Assembly (NCBI GenBank): GCA_022885665.1 | Contig: JAGQDJ010000608.1 | Coordinates: 186,001-250,000, forward strand | From: Triops longicaudatus | Lineage: Eukaryota; Arthropoda; Branchiopoda; Notostraca; Triopsidae | DNA: 64,000 bases | Reading direction: 5' to 3' | Shown here: piece by piece, positions 1 to 15,600 of the stretch | How positions within the stretch are numbered: position 1 is the stretch's first letter | How the letters are laid out: each line of letters starts with the position of its first letter | Position numbers and translations under genes: made by a program | Notes under the pieces: model-generated | Told to the model about the DNA's origin: nothing | The model's input: only the letters and a program-made list of their open reading frames with translations | Databases searched by the model: none

Positions 1-62
1 CGGCCGCGGCTGCCGGACTGCTTCCAAACCCTGCTAAGGCCGCGGGATGGTACGGTGTTTGA
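1..62 (+). CDS. possible 3' end of an unidentified gene (partial)
   Basis: The frame beginning at base 3 is open from the window edge to a TGA at 60-62. It reads as an alanine-rich tail, AAAAGLLPNPAKAAGWYGV. The other two plus frames also stop soon, so the open stretch is short and could be chance. In its favour are the GC-rich codons, the alanine-rich composition typical of tails of developmental regulators, and an AATAAA about 630 bases downstream with no intervening gene. I do not recognise the family. The gene body would lie to the left of this window. Confidence 0.22.
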   Translation, partial: AAAAGLLPNPAKAAGWYGV

Positions 63-693
63 GTTAGCAAGGAACTCACGCTGAAATCAGACGGCCTAGG
101 CATGAGGAAAGGGTGGAAAGCCATCTCGGAGGTCGAAATGACTGCGGGCGCGGGTTCCTGGATATCGAAGCGCATTGAAGGTTTTTACGACCGAAAAGGG
201 GAGTAAGAATGTTTTCACATAGACACTACACACTTTGTACTTCCAAATGGCCAACAAGAACGTTCAAATGCGACATGGAGCGCGCGACACCGAAGAAGGC
301 GAGTGAGTGAGAGAACAAGACGGTAGCGATTTTGACTTTGACGGTTGGACTGTCGTAAGGGGTTGTTCGTCCTCACTTCAGGTAGCTCAGTAAGCAAGCC
401 TTCGTGGCAACAACAACAACAAAAAAAATCCGTTTTTCTTGAGTTCGGGAGGGGAAAGACACACTTGGGTTTTGTTGTGAACTGTGGACCATAGAATGAC
501 CTGTATATGCACACGGCGTTGCCCAATTGTGTCTTTGCAAGACTTTGGGAAACTTTCACAAAACTTCCTTGGAAATAGCACCCTTTTTGACTGGCTTTTT
601 GTAGATATTTTTTCCCCTAAACAACCAAAACACACGCACGATGGAAAGAGTCCTCGGTGAACAAAGAAATGAACGGGAAGCTGTCACCGTTCT

Positions 694-699
694 TTGAAA
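694..699 (+). terminator. possible poly(A) signal AATAAA
   Basis: A canonical AATAAA preceded by TGC and followed by GAAAATAGC. If bases 3-62 are the end of a gene, this would close a 3' UTR of roughly 650 bases. The hexamer alone is weak evidence. Confidence 0.15.
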
Positions 700-3600
700 A
701 GATTCACAATACTTTTTTCCCGAGGAAAAAAGGAAATCACAATCCACGAGCAAAACAACGCAGCTAGTGGCTTGGGGGTGTTTTGTATGCTCTTCCACAA
801 ACCCGAGCGCCTCAACTCTGTAGAAAGGTTGTCGTACTACTGGCCCTGTTGGCAAGAGACTGCACGACAAGTCCACAGCGAGAATAGGTGGGGGCTATGA
901 ACACACCACACACCAGCACAGCCTGACTTGGGTGTCAGAAATGAAGTGCGCCAATCTCACCAACCTCTGCCACACGAACGCGACCCACACTGGTTCGAGC
1001 TTCGACACCCTGGGTCCACACCAGCCGCGCCACACCAACCCTTAGCCAGACTCGCCCATTGTCCCGAATCAAACCCAGGCTAGGCCACGTTTCTCCCGGA
1101 GCAGAGCTGTGGAGTAGTGGCAGAGGGACCCAACGAGGAGGAGTGAAAGGTCTGTGGCGATAGGAGGGGAGGGGAGGAAGGATGGTGCAAGGGGAGTCAT
1201 TGAACGCGGGACTGGCAGGCGTGACCAGAAGACCTCGGAAAGTCGGCAGCTTGGCGTGGCAAAGGCCACACTCGGGTGTCGCCTCACGCTGTTCTACCGA
1301 GATGAGATTGGTGCAGCGTAGCACCTTCCTCGCCAATACGCATCTCAGGATTGACTCCATTTTGGCGTCGGTGGGCGTTTGGTTCCCGGGGAAAAGAATA
1401 GCGACGGGGTGCCCAGGAAGGAGGAAGAGTGGGAACCTCTTTTTTTAGGGATGGACACAACACCAAAGCGCAAGGCAAGCCGCCAGACGTTGGCTTGGAG
1501 TCTCTTTTTGTATATGTATATTTGTTGAGTGTTGGTACGCGGTACAGCCACGGTAATTTTTTTTTGTCTCGCCGCATTTCGCGCCCCGGTTTGCCATCGT
1601 TTATGTTTTACGAAGTGATTATTAGCGCTGAGTTACTAACTGGACATAAATCAAGTGAAGACGTTTTATGTCATAAAAGTGGGTTTGAAATGCAATAAAG
1701 AAAATAGCAATGAATATATTCGAGTTTGGGGAAAGAGGTTAAGTGATACAAATTGAGTTAGGTTGCTGAGGAACAAACATACAAACACGAAAAGTGGAAT
1801 GAACGGTGGATATTCTTTTTGACAGTTAATCCAGCAAAGCTGGAAAACAAGAGTACTATAGGGGTTTTCAAAGCAGGGCACGATGCTATTTACGATCCGA
1901 TCTATATCGTATTGATCTTGCAACCGGGAGTTGGCATGAGACGTAGTACGAGACCTACAGGGAATTTTGTTAAGAAAGGTTCTTTGCGCAACGGGGCTAA
2001 CGCGCAGCAAGGGCAGAGTTCGATGAACAGGGCATCTGAGATTAGTAAGAAAATCTTTGCGTAGACCTACGTTATATTACGAAACAATCGTCAACACTTT
2101 GACACTAATTGCTGGGTAGTATTATCCGTGTTCTGTTGGCACGGATTGGACAGGTAATGCTAATCTGGCGCATTCCTAGGGAGAGTGATAAAAAGATATA
2201 ACAATATAAATAGAAAAGATATAGGGGGATCCGGAATGTAGAAGCCTTGATTATACGTTTCCAGAACTACCGAGAAGAGGAAGAAGGCGCGTGTAACTTC
2301 CAACGCACTGGTTTTCTACAGAAAAGCCACAGTACTGGGGTTAAAAGGATTCATTTTTTATCACGATAATAGTATTAAATACAAATTAAGCTAACACCTT
2401 CACAAAAGTTGCGCCCAATTCCCCAAGCATACTCTAAGCGCCTTACACAACGAAGGTTTATACTCAATTCGAAGAAACCCACGCTTCATGGTACCGGAAC
2501 TTCGCTCAAAATCTCATTCAGCAGTCTAATTGCTACTCACGCGCAATAGCATGTAGTGTTGAGTACCCAACCACGAAGTGAATAGCGTAAAAAATATATA
2601 AAGAAAATATTTCATTTGAATAAAATTGGAATTACAAATAAAAAGGCACGACGCTTCATAAAGCAGTTACTGTTTAAGGGTAGGCACCTCTGTTTGGGGT
2701 TCTAGCTTTACCATCTCAAAAGTTCTTCTGTGACCACTATGCGAATCACAATCGCACGCCAAGTCACTGGCAGTAGCTATGACAGATTCCGCACGTGTAT
2801 TTCCATTGTTTTGCGAAAAGGTACAATAGTACTCTGAAGTACCGTGGACTGTGCTAGCATAGACAACAAGTTCAATAGGGATCAAACAAAAACGAGCTCT
2901 CTTTCGCGCGCACAATTCGAGACCTCCCTGTTTCAGCTTGCCTGTACAACTCTACTTATACGCTAAGAAAGCACGTGTGCTTCGCTCTCGAAAAAGAAAA
3001 ACTTGTGAAGATACTACCTGTCAAGCAGGGAAGGACTGGCTCCCTATAGGCGGGTGTGGAAAATTTTTCGTCCGGCGCCATTGATTCCAAGTTTTTTCTT
3101 TTTCACGAGGAATCTCACATTGAAGTTGTTCGAAAAGAAACATAAGCAAGCTATTTAGGAAAATTTGAGAGAATTTTTGTTCGCGACAATTATGGAGTAA
3201 AGGGAGAACAGTGCAGTTCAGACGCTTTTTTATTTTCTTATTCCTTGTGGAAACAAAACCTTGTATGAAATAACAGTCATGCAGCGGTACACTGGCTACT
3301 CTACGTGATACTGTGAGCATCAAAAGAACGACAAGCAAGGTCAAATGATCGTGAAACCCAAAGGCTTTTCTGAGTATACAAACTGTTACGGGGGAGGCGT
3401 CTGTTTGTAATTTTGGGTTAGGGTAATGCTGTCCGGTAGCTTTTCTTTATTTTGCCTTTAAAGAACCAAGTTGAGTTAAATATCTAATGTTTCAAAAATA
3501 AAGTGAATTAAACTGAATTTAAACGCAATTTGGGTTTGATTTGATATTCAGTTTTATAAAAAAATACTGTCTAAATTTGATTTGTCAATTTGCGCTGAGG

Positions 3601-6600
3601 TTTATTTTGTACACCGTAGACTAGTCTTTAGTAAACTGATCAAAGGGAAGTACGAAAAAGTGCTACGGCGGATATTTTTTTGCTTTCAAGTATTCACGGC
3701 TCTCAGAATGCTTCCAACTTAGCTGGTAGTTATGCTTTCTTCTTTGAACGCGACAAATTTTGCCGGAATACTTTCTTTAATATCCATGGCAAGCTTTTAA
3801 AACAATTATGAACAAGATCAGAACGAAAAACACAATTCTCACTAAAACGTTATTGACTAGTTACAGTTTTTCACGTACTTATCCAGAATGTACATATTTT
3901 AGATAAATTCACATAATGTTTCTTTGCATGTCACTTTTCCTCCCCGCTCCTGCTTCTTCCTGTACTATGAAAGTTTGTGTACTGTAAGCGAGAACGTTTC
4001 CATTGCAAATGACTGTTAAAAAAAGATTTATAAAAATATCAAGGGGCCTCACTCTAAATAAGCTTCAGCTGGATAACAATGGAAGATCGCAGAGCAACAC
4101 AGCTCTCGTGGTACAAATTGAGGTGATAGGCAACAATGCTATATGTTGTACTCTTTATATTTTTCTAGTGACATTTTTTTGGTCAGTCATCAAGGACTGT
4201 CTAAAAAATAACGTACTGTATTTCAACTATTTCAGTGTTATTTACAGAAATCAAATAAGGGGAAAAAAGTCCGAAAATCGTGCTACTTGATACTTACGCG
4301 TATGGTTAGAGGTTTATATACTCTTAAAAAGAACACACGAAGCTGGCAACAAAGAAAGGAAGGAAAGTCGTCCATGTTTCGGTACGCGTAACCGGTTCTC
4401 ATTGGCATTTCAACGAACCGAGAGCGAGTGAAAGATTTGCTAGCCATTAAGTGACATGGGCGTCAAGTCCGCTTGGGCTCTTATAATTGAAACTTTTTTA
4501 ATACTGAAAAGAACGGATGCTTGGCAAGTAATCGCATTACCTTTTTACAATGTGGGACTTCCGAAGAGTGCAATCGATTGAAGATCCTTGATGATACTCT
4601 CCCTGCGGGGTGGAGAAAGAGAGCTGTGATCCTCTTTCCTCGCGCATCGCACTCTCGCCGCTTTTCATTCCAGCAAAAGACGGAGGGGAACAGTTTTCTT
4701 CTTGGTTTGGCAGGGAAGGAAGATGTTGCTTTTGCTTTTGGTGAATAGCCGCGCCACACGCGCCATCCGGCGGCCGGAAATGACCTCAGCAGACGCCCTA
4801 TTTCCATGAGAATCAAAGTCGTCGCTCACGACAGTCCCGACGCCCCAAGTGCGGCGTCCGGCGCCCTTTGAGACCCCCATACAGGATATTGAAGACGGGA
4901 GCAAATGAGCGCTCGGTGCTGACTTGGAAAGTGGGGAAGGCCAAATTGTCCCCCCTTCTACCATTGCTGACTTCCCCCGGTGCCCAAAATTTCTTGACTT
5001 TTAGGCGACGGGGATAGTACACATTCAATCCATCTGAATAGCTGGGGTCTCGTTCCAAGTGTCACCCATTCTTTTGGAACTGGGAGAAGATGACGTCCCG
5101 CACTCAGCTCTGCTTAAATGATGGCAACGCTAAAGGGTGCCGGGTATCATTACACGGCGGTGTGCCGTGTATACCCATTTCCTGTTGACGAGGGCAATTC
5201 ACATCTCAACACTGCACCCTATCACGTTCTTTATTGGGTACGCTTACGAAGCCAAACGACACAAAAGCAACTTGCTTCGCTTTTTACCCTATCTTCTTGC
5301 CAGAGGAAGTTTCAGGGCCATCCATATTTATGTCTTCATTAAAGCCACACAACTAGTCTTTACAGTACACATGAACTGTCGTCGGGTCGAATCTCGACAG
5401 AACTACTTGTACACTTACCACAAACAAGGGAGAGAGAACGACAACCCAAAAAAATGGTTCTTAGCCTGTTCGTAGAGTTTAGTGCTCGATTCGCATCAAA
5501 AGAAAAAAAAAAGAAGAAGAAAAAAGGACATTCCTTCGGTTAGTGCGCCACAAAAATCAGACAGTCATACCATAGTACTATGAACACATCTCCTGCTATC
5601 TCGCAAAGCCGATTATGGGGAAAGCGCTCTGGTGGAGGTCGCCGCCTACCTAATGCTGTAATGTACTGCAGTCCACACACTTTTTGCCCCGAACTGAAAC
5701 GTCGCAACAACATGGTGTGTACTCGACTAAAACCGTTAAATCGAGTTCGGGAGAAAAGGAACGACTTTCGACCCCTTTAAACTTGATTACACTCGGCCTT
5801 TGCGGGGGAGATGGGTGGGTGGGTAGCTGTGTTAAGAGTTTCGTGAGACTTTCGGAAGCATATCGATGCTCTTTGTTTACCCTCTTCCTTTCCTCTGATG
5901 TTAACCCCTGACCTCGAAGCAGTCTGCCCTCCATCTCATCAGGTCTCGTTTAACATTTAACCCCCATCTTTTGTATCCGTTTTCCTCCCAATTGTCTCTT
6001 CGACGTAACAAGGTATATATACAGCAATGCTCTCCCCCCTAAGAGGGTAAAACCCGGGGATGGTTTTAACACACGGCAGATGTCAATTGTCTCACGTCGT
6101 CAAACACATGCGCTCTTTTAGCCCCGAAAACGAACCTGATCCGACAAGCTAACAATGCCGATGAATCGTATTGTGCCCCGCAACTGTCTAGATCAACAAT
6201 GGGATTAGACTTTGAGCCCTCTATAAACAGTTCCCCCAAGAGTCCACAAATTTTCTTCCCTTTGTATTTCTCTTGAAGAGCCGTACTCCCTCACTTTCGA
6301 AGCAAGCAAAAAAGTTAGGTTTTACTGTAAATTTTTTGTTGCACCCTTCCGGTGGTCTGCTACCCTCGTCACCTACTTCTTTCCTAGAATGAGTCTTAAA
6401 AAGTACTACTACTTACCATGGACACACAACTCGTCAAGGGAAAAAAATGTAGGGACAAGCAATTATCTTGCCGTTTCAAACTAGTACATCCTTATGGGTT
6501 GTGCATTTGCCGAGCCATGATGAACCGTTCTGGTAAAGGTGGGACAAGACTAAAAAAAAGTTGTAGTCACATTGTCTCGGAAGGTGCCATTGAGAGGTTC

Positions 6601-9600
6601 GCTTGTTTCAGGGTATTCAGCAAGAGCTGTGTACAATATGCCGACAAGGAAGAACTTTTCGGATCCTGCAGTGCCTTATCATAGTTTGGCATCGCGCGCG
6701 GCACTAGGGCAAGCATTGACCACGGCGTGTTCAACCATCCAGAATTTGAAGCTAAAAGCAGCCATCGCCACACTACCCCGCGCTGCGCTGCTGCTCCTTC
6801 GGCTGGTTGGCCTGGGACTCGCCGGCTAAAATCCCTTTGCCATGGGAAGATGTTTGCAACAAGCTGGAAGTTGGGGCTTTGGGGAACCTGCTGCTGAAAT
6901 CAATGCAAAGAAAAACCTCTCCTTCGTTTGTCTTCTCTTTTGTCTTTCCCATTAGTGCCCCCTACAAAAGTCCTAAATAGCCCGGATGGAAGTGGCAGTC
7001 AGCAATGGTCAACGTGCGGTCGGTCAGTCATTAGCAAGTCGCGAGATACCCCCGTTGGAACAAACTGGCGCTACACTTTGAGTACTGTCCGCGACAACTT
7101 CGCCCGAATAAGGCGACACAGTGTCGCACTTTTAATTCACTCAGCTTGAGACTTCATCTCCTGGCCTTTCCCTAAGGGAACTCCAGACATTATGCTTCCT
7201 ACCCTCAAAAACAGCAGAACTGACCACAGCAGCGCCATATTTTGTAAAGATTTTTTTATTCATCTTTTCCCAGGACAATTTTTGTTGGGTGTTTTTACGG
7301 CATATTTTCTTTTTTTTTCTCTCTCTCTTCTTAAGGACACCAAAGCTATATAACCAACCTCCCGCGTTGCAAAAGTTAAAAGTCGTTAAGGTTCAACCAT
7401 GTTAATTAGTAGCTCGCACACTAGTCTACAAGCTCAGATATAAATCTCGAGTTAGCCCTTAATAAAAAACCTTTTTTCTCTACGTAAAAGCACGACCAAC
7501 ATTCAGGGGGCTTTAAAACGAGTGAAACTTTCTTAAGGCCTGTTTGCCCCCTCCCAGCACTGCAATGGTGGATGGATGTTCCAATGGAATGGGAAGAGGG
7601 GACAGGGAAGAGGATTGGACGTATGTTATATCTTGTTTTGAAAGTTTTCTTTTTGGATGAGAGCCCTGATTAATGCTTGTCATCAAGCTCTGTTAAGCCG
7701 AGAAGCTGTTGTACGACGCCGAGGTCACACACGGCAAGAGCCGGCTCAAAGAAAACCGGTGTTGCTGGGTCTCTTTTCTCTTTCGCTTGGGAGTTTTAGG
7801 ACGAGCTGATGATTATCGTCTTCAAAATGCATTGTCTACGACAAGAAATTCCTCGACGACCTTTTCGTCTAATTATTTCTGACCTTCCCCATTTGGTTTA
7901 AGATCTACTTGGTGATTACAGGCCTAAAGAAAAGCAACCGAAAAAAGTCAGAACTGAAGAATAATTTTGTGTACTGTACAAGATACACGCATGCTTTGGA
8001 AAAAGAAGAAATACGCATTAGAAAGCTCCCTCTTCTTTATCTTCTCTCCCTACGATTTCCTTCTCTCAGCATGCGTCCCATCCTTGATATGGTAATTGCG
8101 GAGACTCCCTGCTCCGTGATTCACCCTGTACATTTTGCCGAGGGTTTCGCATGAGTTGCTCTGAGTTGTTGGGCGCATCTCATCGTCTTGGGGGTGCTGT
8201 ATCCAAGTTCGGGTTACACCCATAATCATCGAGAAGGCGGAAGGAAGCGCGGGAAAACGGAACCGAGGATATGCAGCCAAACGATTCGAAGATGAGGCTA
8301 CTTGGCTTATACAGTATAGTATAGTACAGTATCCCCAGACGCTTGCTGGCAAAGATACACAACATGAAGAACGCTTTAGAGGGTTTAGATTTAACAGTCA
8401 TCCACCCCATACATTGAGAAATACTTGATAGCGGGCAAAATGGTTGTGCACCATCCCAAGGTTCGGCGATCGCGTTCTTTCTGTCTCACCCCTTAATCCG
8501 ATTGCGGGGTCACCAAAGCAGCAGGGTGTTTCCCCCATCGACAGTAGAATCACGAGTGCGGTATCTATATATAAAAAAGACGATGGACAGGGAAAAGAAA
8601 AGATGAAACTTTGTTGCCTATTTTTCTTTGATAAACATAAAAACGGAGCCCTTTATCCACTCAAACAAATCCCAATGTTATACCTGACCCCTAAATTATA
8701 CGCTCAAGAAAAAGATCTAAAAATAGCTCAGGGAGAGTGTTCTTGTTTTTTTTCCCCTGTGCTTATACCAATTAGAATGACGAGAATAGTTGCATTCAAG
8801 AGTTGCTAAGCACTTGGTTGAATAGAGTAACTAATGCAGCACCATTCAGATGTCTATTTCAAAAAGAAAAAATTGTTGGCATGTCCTGAAAAGACGTGAG
8901 AGGGGCCCGTTGTGCGAACATTCACTCGGAAAAGTGAAATTCGTTTTTCTAAAGAAAATATTTTCTTATAGAAAATAAACAAATGAAACGTTAAAAAAAT
9001 CTTCGGGAACAGTGTTCATTTTCAGACTGTTCATACATTTTCTTGGCAAATTATATTTAAGTGCTGCAGTTCTGAACTTTGTCAGGCGGTACCAAATTCA
9101 TTGTTGCTTTTCTCCAGTGTCTTAACGCAAAACTCCCGTGTTGCACGTCTTGAAAGTTGTTTGGTGAAAGCTAACTTTGTTCTGTTACGAATCTTGTTTT
9201 CGTCAATAAGATTGTTACTTTTTCGAACCCTCTTTGGCCAACGAGATCCCTTGTTACTTATCCAAACGCTATTCTAGACTACAGAAACTTATTCATTCTT
9301 TGACTACAGATGTCAGCAGAACAGGGAGACGTCATCAGTAGACGAAGTCAGTACCTTTCTTTGCTATCTACTTTCTCGCATGTGCAAAGCATGTTTCTTA
9401 CTGAGCAGCACACTTTAAAAAAAACTGTAAAACTGTAACTTTTGTAAAGGTGATACACTTAGGGCAGCTGAGTTCCTGATGGCAATGGTTATTGCTAGCT
9501 TTATGAAAAGAGACAGATTTTAATTATCTAAGGTTAAGGTTCCACAAAGTAAAGGTTCCACATCAAATTCAAAGAATGCAATTCATGTGCAATTTTAACA

Positions 9601-12600
9601 GCCGGAAATGTAAGTGTGTGACTTTATTTATAAAAACACTGTGCAAAAGTTTACAGTATTTATTTCAAGTACAAATATTAAGGTTTTTAAACTCAAAAAT
9701 AATTGTAGAAATTTTCTACTTCGTGTTTTTGAATTTGAAAACGGATAAATATGTTTATTGTCGTTTCTTTATTGTCGATAGGGTTCAAATTAATGACATG
9801 TGAAAATTACACTTGTCTCTCGTTTATAATACCAAATACCTTTCGGGGTAACTACACTGTAATTGTTACTTTTTTTTGCTTTATAACATTATAATTTAAT
9901 GTACACATTAATCTTATACACCTTCAGAATTGCAATTTAAAGTAGTATAAAAATACCAGATTGCATTACAGTCCTATTCGTATTCTGTTATTCAATGTTA
10001 AGAATTATCAGTAAAAGTAACAGCAAAGTAATGCATTACGCTGCGAATGTCATCGGAATGCAATTATTTCCTTAAAAATATCAGGGAATATAATGGAAAA
10101 CTTTAAATTAAAGGTAACTGCAATGTAATACAGATTTTTACGTTAATACAATTGTAGTTTAATTATGACTTTTCTCAAAAGAGACACTGGTTCACTGGTT
10201 TCAGTTATGCTCCAAGATTAGATAAGCATTTCTAAATTGATTATTGTTTTAATACCTACCCAGCAAATCTGTTTCCTTATTTTTACCGACAAGTTGTTCG
10301 ACGAGATAAAAATAGGATACATGGTAATTTACTAGAATAGGGGAAAAAGATAACATTTTTTGTCTTCAGTTGAAGATTTTTATTCGATCCAACCGATTAT
10401 TCAAACGTAGTAAGCGATTACTGGTTTTGACTAGCTGTTGTAACTCTATTTGTAACGGTTTTCATTATTTTTTTTCGACTAAAATTTAATACAGTTGTTT
10501 CCTAACTGAGCTAAACCTTTTTTAACCAATTCGTATTGAAACTTCAAGTAATACCGTGTTTGATACCATGTTTTTAAGCTACGCTGACAAAGAGTCACAC
10601 AACAAGAATTAAAGTTTCTTGCTCAGTAGAAAGTTGGCACGTGGAGTTCGCATTTTCACTATTTCTCTTACACGAATTTTATACGACGCCGTAAGAAAAC
10701 TAAGTAAATTACACCGGCTTCAAGAACGGCCACGAATCGCGGAGTCGATCAGATTGTGTCTCTCCCGAACAAATATTCCAGAAAGATAATCTTGTAGCTT
10801 TTTTTGTCTCTACCCTTTTGCCAAGCAAACAAGTGAGGTCGCTCGAGTGTTACATATATTCAGCACTGGGCATGTTTAGGGCTTCGGATGCAATTTGGCA
10901 CCATTTTGTACCAAGAAATTATAAAAAATCTAGGCTCTTCCTCCTCTGATTTTCCTTTGTGTATGTGTGTAATTTTTTTTTTAGATATATAAGCCTCACG
11001 GCTTGTGTGTCACAGGTCGCGGATCGTTAGGGTCAGTTCCGTCTCGTTGCTCCAGCACCGCCGTCGATGTTGTCTTCTGCGGTGTACGGGCTTCGATATA
11101 CTGGAACCCTCTTTGCCCCCACCCGGCCCAGAAACGCCGCCACAACGATGTTGGTGACGTCCGGAGGAGGAGGAAAGTTGCACCCAAGCCAAAGCCCCTC
11201 AAAGGATCCTAAGACTCTGGCATTATATATCTCTACGCCCAAGAGGACACATTTACCCACCCCCACTTTTTATTTTTTACGAGGTTACAACATTTTCTCT
11301 ATTCTTTTTTGAATTACTACGGCCTGTCATCGCGAACGAGCTGAGCTGAGCTCGGTGGACGCCAAGCGCATCTAAGTGTGGGCAATCCGAGGCGATCATG
11401 GCACACGGCCCAACACACGCAGCGCATAATTTCCCAGCAACCGAATCCAACTTAAGCTGACTCAATCGGAACTGGGGGTTATATAACTCTCTCTGTCCCC
11501 TTGAGCAGCAGCGTCTCCTAACCCCTAGCAAAACAATACAACCAGAAAAAAAATGCAGTTTCAACCTTGTATCATTGACTATAAAACTAATAAAAAAAAA
11601 ATCTACAACATTGGTTCACAGCGTAGGAGCATTTTTTGGGATCCCCAACCAACTGTTTTTCTTCCGTAAAATCAGCGTGAACATTTGGTCTTCGCTGGCA
11701 CCCTCGGCAACTAAGTTCACGGGTGACAAGTGACTTTTTGGTATCGATTTTACTCGCGGGATTTTAATTTCACCAGCATATTCGAGGGAGAAAAAGAAAC
11801 CCTAAAAAGGCTGTTGTTTATGTAAATGAGGCGAGACAGAGGATTGACGAGACTGTCATTACTTGGCCACGCTTTTCCAGTGTAGTGTCAGGCTCATTTT
11901 TTTGTTGCAGAGGTAAAAAAAAGATGCTGAGAAGATGGTTCGTGGGGAGATGGAGGAGGGAGGAAGAGACATCAAGCATAGTTTTCTCCACCCTCTGAGC
12001 TATTCCCAAAGTTGCCTTTAGCTTCATTGAATGTTTCTTTTGTCAAGGGTATTACATCGGCTCTTAACCTCCATCCCCCTCCCGCTAAAACGATAGGGTG
12101 GTCCTTAGGTTTTCTGTCTTCCCTTCCGCACATTACTCGCTGCATATATACGTAATGTTAGCCAACTACGCAAGCTGCTGGTTTCCTCTGCGTCCCAATT
12201 TATGTTCGCTTTCAATTCCTAGCTTACCGTTACACATATAATTGTCACATCTCTATCTGTAGGGAAGCCCACCCAATACAATTTACGCGACGTTTCTTAT
12301 CTCAATGGGGAGGAAAAAAACTGTTTTCACGACTTGGGGAACTTTGGTTTCGTGTGTTACACCGAGCCAGGTTCCGGGGCTGTTCTTGTGAGAGTCGTGT
12401 TGGTTGGGGAGGAGGGATGCAACTTAATGGACAGACCACCGACATGGCTGACAGGGGACTTTTATATATTATTGAATATTTCAGGTTTGGAAACTTGCTG
12501 AGCGAAAAGCTAAGAGCCCATGTTCTCCGTTCGTTTAACTCCTTGAGTGGGATGAAAGCCACGAGATTTTCTTGAGGCGGGATCTATCACGATTCCGAAA

Positions 12601-15600
12601 AGGGCTGTGAGCAGCAGCCAACAACAGCAGTAGCCACAGGGATTCTTGTGTGTATCTTGCTGACAAGCCTGCGTCCCCACCGCAATTACCATCTCGTTGA
12701 TGACCGCGGCGATCCATCTGTCCCTTGTAGACTTTTTCGATTTCTTGCCCTTTTCTCCCCTTTGGAAAAACGTGCTACGCACGCAGGGTTAAGTTTTGGC
12801 AACAGAAAAGTGGCTCATTTCCGAAGCCGTAGGACATCGATAAACACCTCATTAGCTCCTTCCCGAGTCCCTAAAACCCCTTACTCTGTCTTTAAGACCA
12901 AAAGCCTTTCATAGAAAAACTGAACCCCAAACATACACATATGCACAAACAGAAAAAAAAGGAAAAGATAACGCAGTCATTTTCGGTGAGTTGCCTCTTG
13001 GCGGATTCGTGCTTCTTCCGTGTAGTTACCTCGGTCTACAAACTACCGATGTTCCTCATCGGGGATCATTATGACAAAGACAGTCAGGCGTATAGCGTGA
13101 TGAGTTGGGTTAAGTGTTGTCTAGGTGCCTTGCTCGACAGCTACAGGCCTAAACACTATTTAAGTAAGACTTTACTGGCGAGTATCAGATAACGTGCAAG
13201 TACGAGAACAACGCACTGCTTTTCCCGCAAGGTTTTCGAGAAGATTTCAGTGTCTTTTTCGGAGCGTTTAAGAGTCAGAGAGAAGGTAAAACAAGTTAAT
13301 TGAACGTTCGGCATAGAAGAGCTTCCTCGACTGAAAGTAATTTGCCGAATGGAAGCTGGCTATCCAATTCAAGTTGAGCCATCGGGGCAAGCAGCAGGGT
13401 TGCCAATAAATCTCTCAATCGCTGATAGATTAGGCAGGCGAGGGCTTTTTCACTTGACCAGGGCCAGCATTGCATATGTCTCGTTTACTTGCCTACTCGA
13501 GCGTATAACGGTAGGGGTGTTGGGGAAATAACAGTGGGCGTGGTCCATCACCCAGAACCCAAAGTGAGTTAGCCCAGAAAACATACGGAGGTTATTGGAC
13601 TCAAATGGACTGTGTATATTTCTTGATAGATACATAGATTTCCATCACTTCATCGCTTCAAGACTGATGCGAAATTCTGCGTTAAGCGCCTTTTCCCCGA
13701 AGCGTCTCGGGTACCCAAACCAACGCAAAACACAGGGCCCACACGAGCAAAGTGTACTGGGACTGGGGCTTATGATTGTTTAGCTTTATGAGGGAGCTTC
13801 TTATAAAAATGACGAAACGGAGAGACAAAGACGACCTTAGCGCAGACGATAGTTTAATTGTTATCCGTGCTCTAACAATTAGCTGTGTGTGAATAGTTAT
13901 TCTTTAATAGTTAATATTAGAACTCTATGGTTCCATTTGTTTTTTTCATGTTGTAATCTCAATTCTTACCTTAACACTACTCCGGCTTTTTACGCCTATG
14001 CTAACGTTCCTTTAGGAAACTAATGGCCAGACTTTTAAATTGTTACTCCATAACTTTTCCTTTCGAGGCGTTATTTTTAAATACTTGTTTTCCACTTACT
14101 TAACATTACGAAGAACACTACAGAATCTCTTTAGTGTCATAAAAATGGGAAAATAAGATTGAGATTATTTTCTTACAAAATTTTTGTTCCTGTTTATACA
14201 TAATTTCCGACGCATACGGTTTGTGTGCTTTATAATGTCCTTCATTTTAAAAAAGGTCCTAGATATCTGCAGCTCAACACAGTTTTTGTTCAAATTTGTT
14301 CTGCTATCTAATTGTTCCATATAACTTCAAATAGTGGAGTTGTACCATTTAACCAGACCCAAGCTCCTTTAGGGCATTGGGTTTTGGCACATTTTATATA
14401 ATAGATCTCGGCATATGATACAAATAGGATTCATTTTCGACACGCAATACTTGGTAGAATGCAACAGAGCCAGGAAACAAGGTCCCACTTAAAGCGGCCT
14501 ACTCACTTTATTTGCGTGAAAATTAAAGCTTCACGGGAGCTCAAAGGCTACAGAGATTTCTTTATTGCGCAATTCCATGCTTGGGACACGGTCTAATATG
14601 CGACTTTCCACGTAAAACTAGTGCGATACGCCTGTAGCGTTTAAAACAGGGTCTTCTTGTCATAGAACTGACCCACCATACGCTTTCTGTAGATTTCGTA
14701 ATAAGGACTCTCCTTTACGCGGCATTGGCCCCTCGTGTATTGGAGAACCTACTTTGTCCTCCACCGTAGCCTATGTCTTCAGCTTACACGGTTACCGTCT
14801 TCGCGAAAAAACATTAAGCTACAGCCTATCTCTTCTTCCACGGTTACACGGTACGGAATCATTCATATGCGCGTTATTAAGAGTTTGAAAACATTGTCGA
14901 TAAACCAACATAATTTCCTCCTTTGAAATGATTACCTAACCGACGAGCGTGCAAGCTGTCCCCTGTACGTATAAAGCGATTTGACTAAACGGAAGGAACC
15001 GCGGGAACGTATCGTTCTCGTAATTTGAAGACCTCTAGTACTGTTTTCATGTACCCTAGTCTAGTAGAATCCTCTTCATCAAGTGTGTCGAGTCTTTTCC
15101 TCTTTCTTTCTTTCTCTCTCCGTCCGGAGTCTCATCAATGCACGGTGCCGGGATTGCTGATGTTATGTATCGCCTGGTTCGCAGTCTATCAAGGGAGGAT
15201 GGATGGTGGTGCACGATCACCAAGACGGGTGCCAGGAAGAGCCTTTCGGGGCTGGTGGGGAGTTTTGTGGGAAACGCAAATGGATGACCCGTGTCAAAGA
15301 TCGTGGTGGGGGATCCCGCACAACTAACGAGAGGGGTTGGGTATGTATGTATACACTCAGTTAAGTTACTATTTTTTCTCTCTTCATCTTCTCTTCTTTC
15401 CTTTCGGAATCTACTTTTGCCGTAGCCAAGCACAAAACTCCCAAGCAAGTCGCGTTCCCAGCCCACTCCTCCCACCATCTCTGTGTAACGCTTCAACTTG
15501 TGGTCTCTTTCTCCCGATTCACGCACGAAAGGGCGGTTTTCCTGGCACGGCTTTGACGGATGGCTTATTTGCACCCTCCATAGTCCTCCTGTACAGTCGA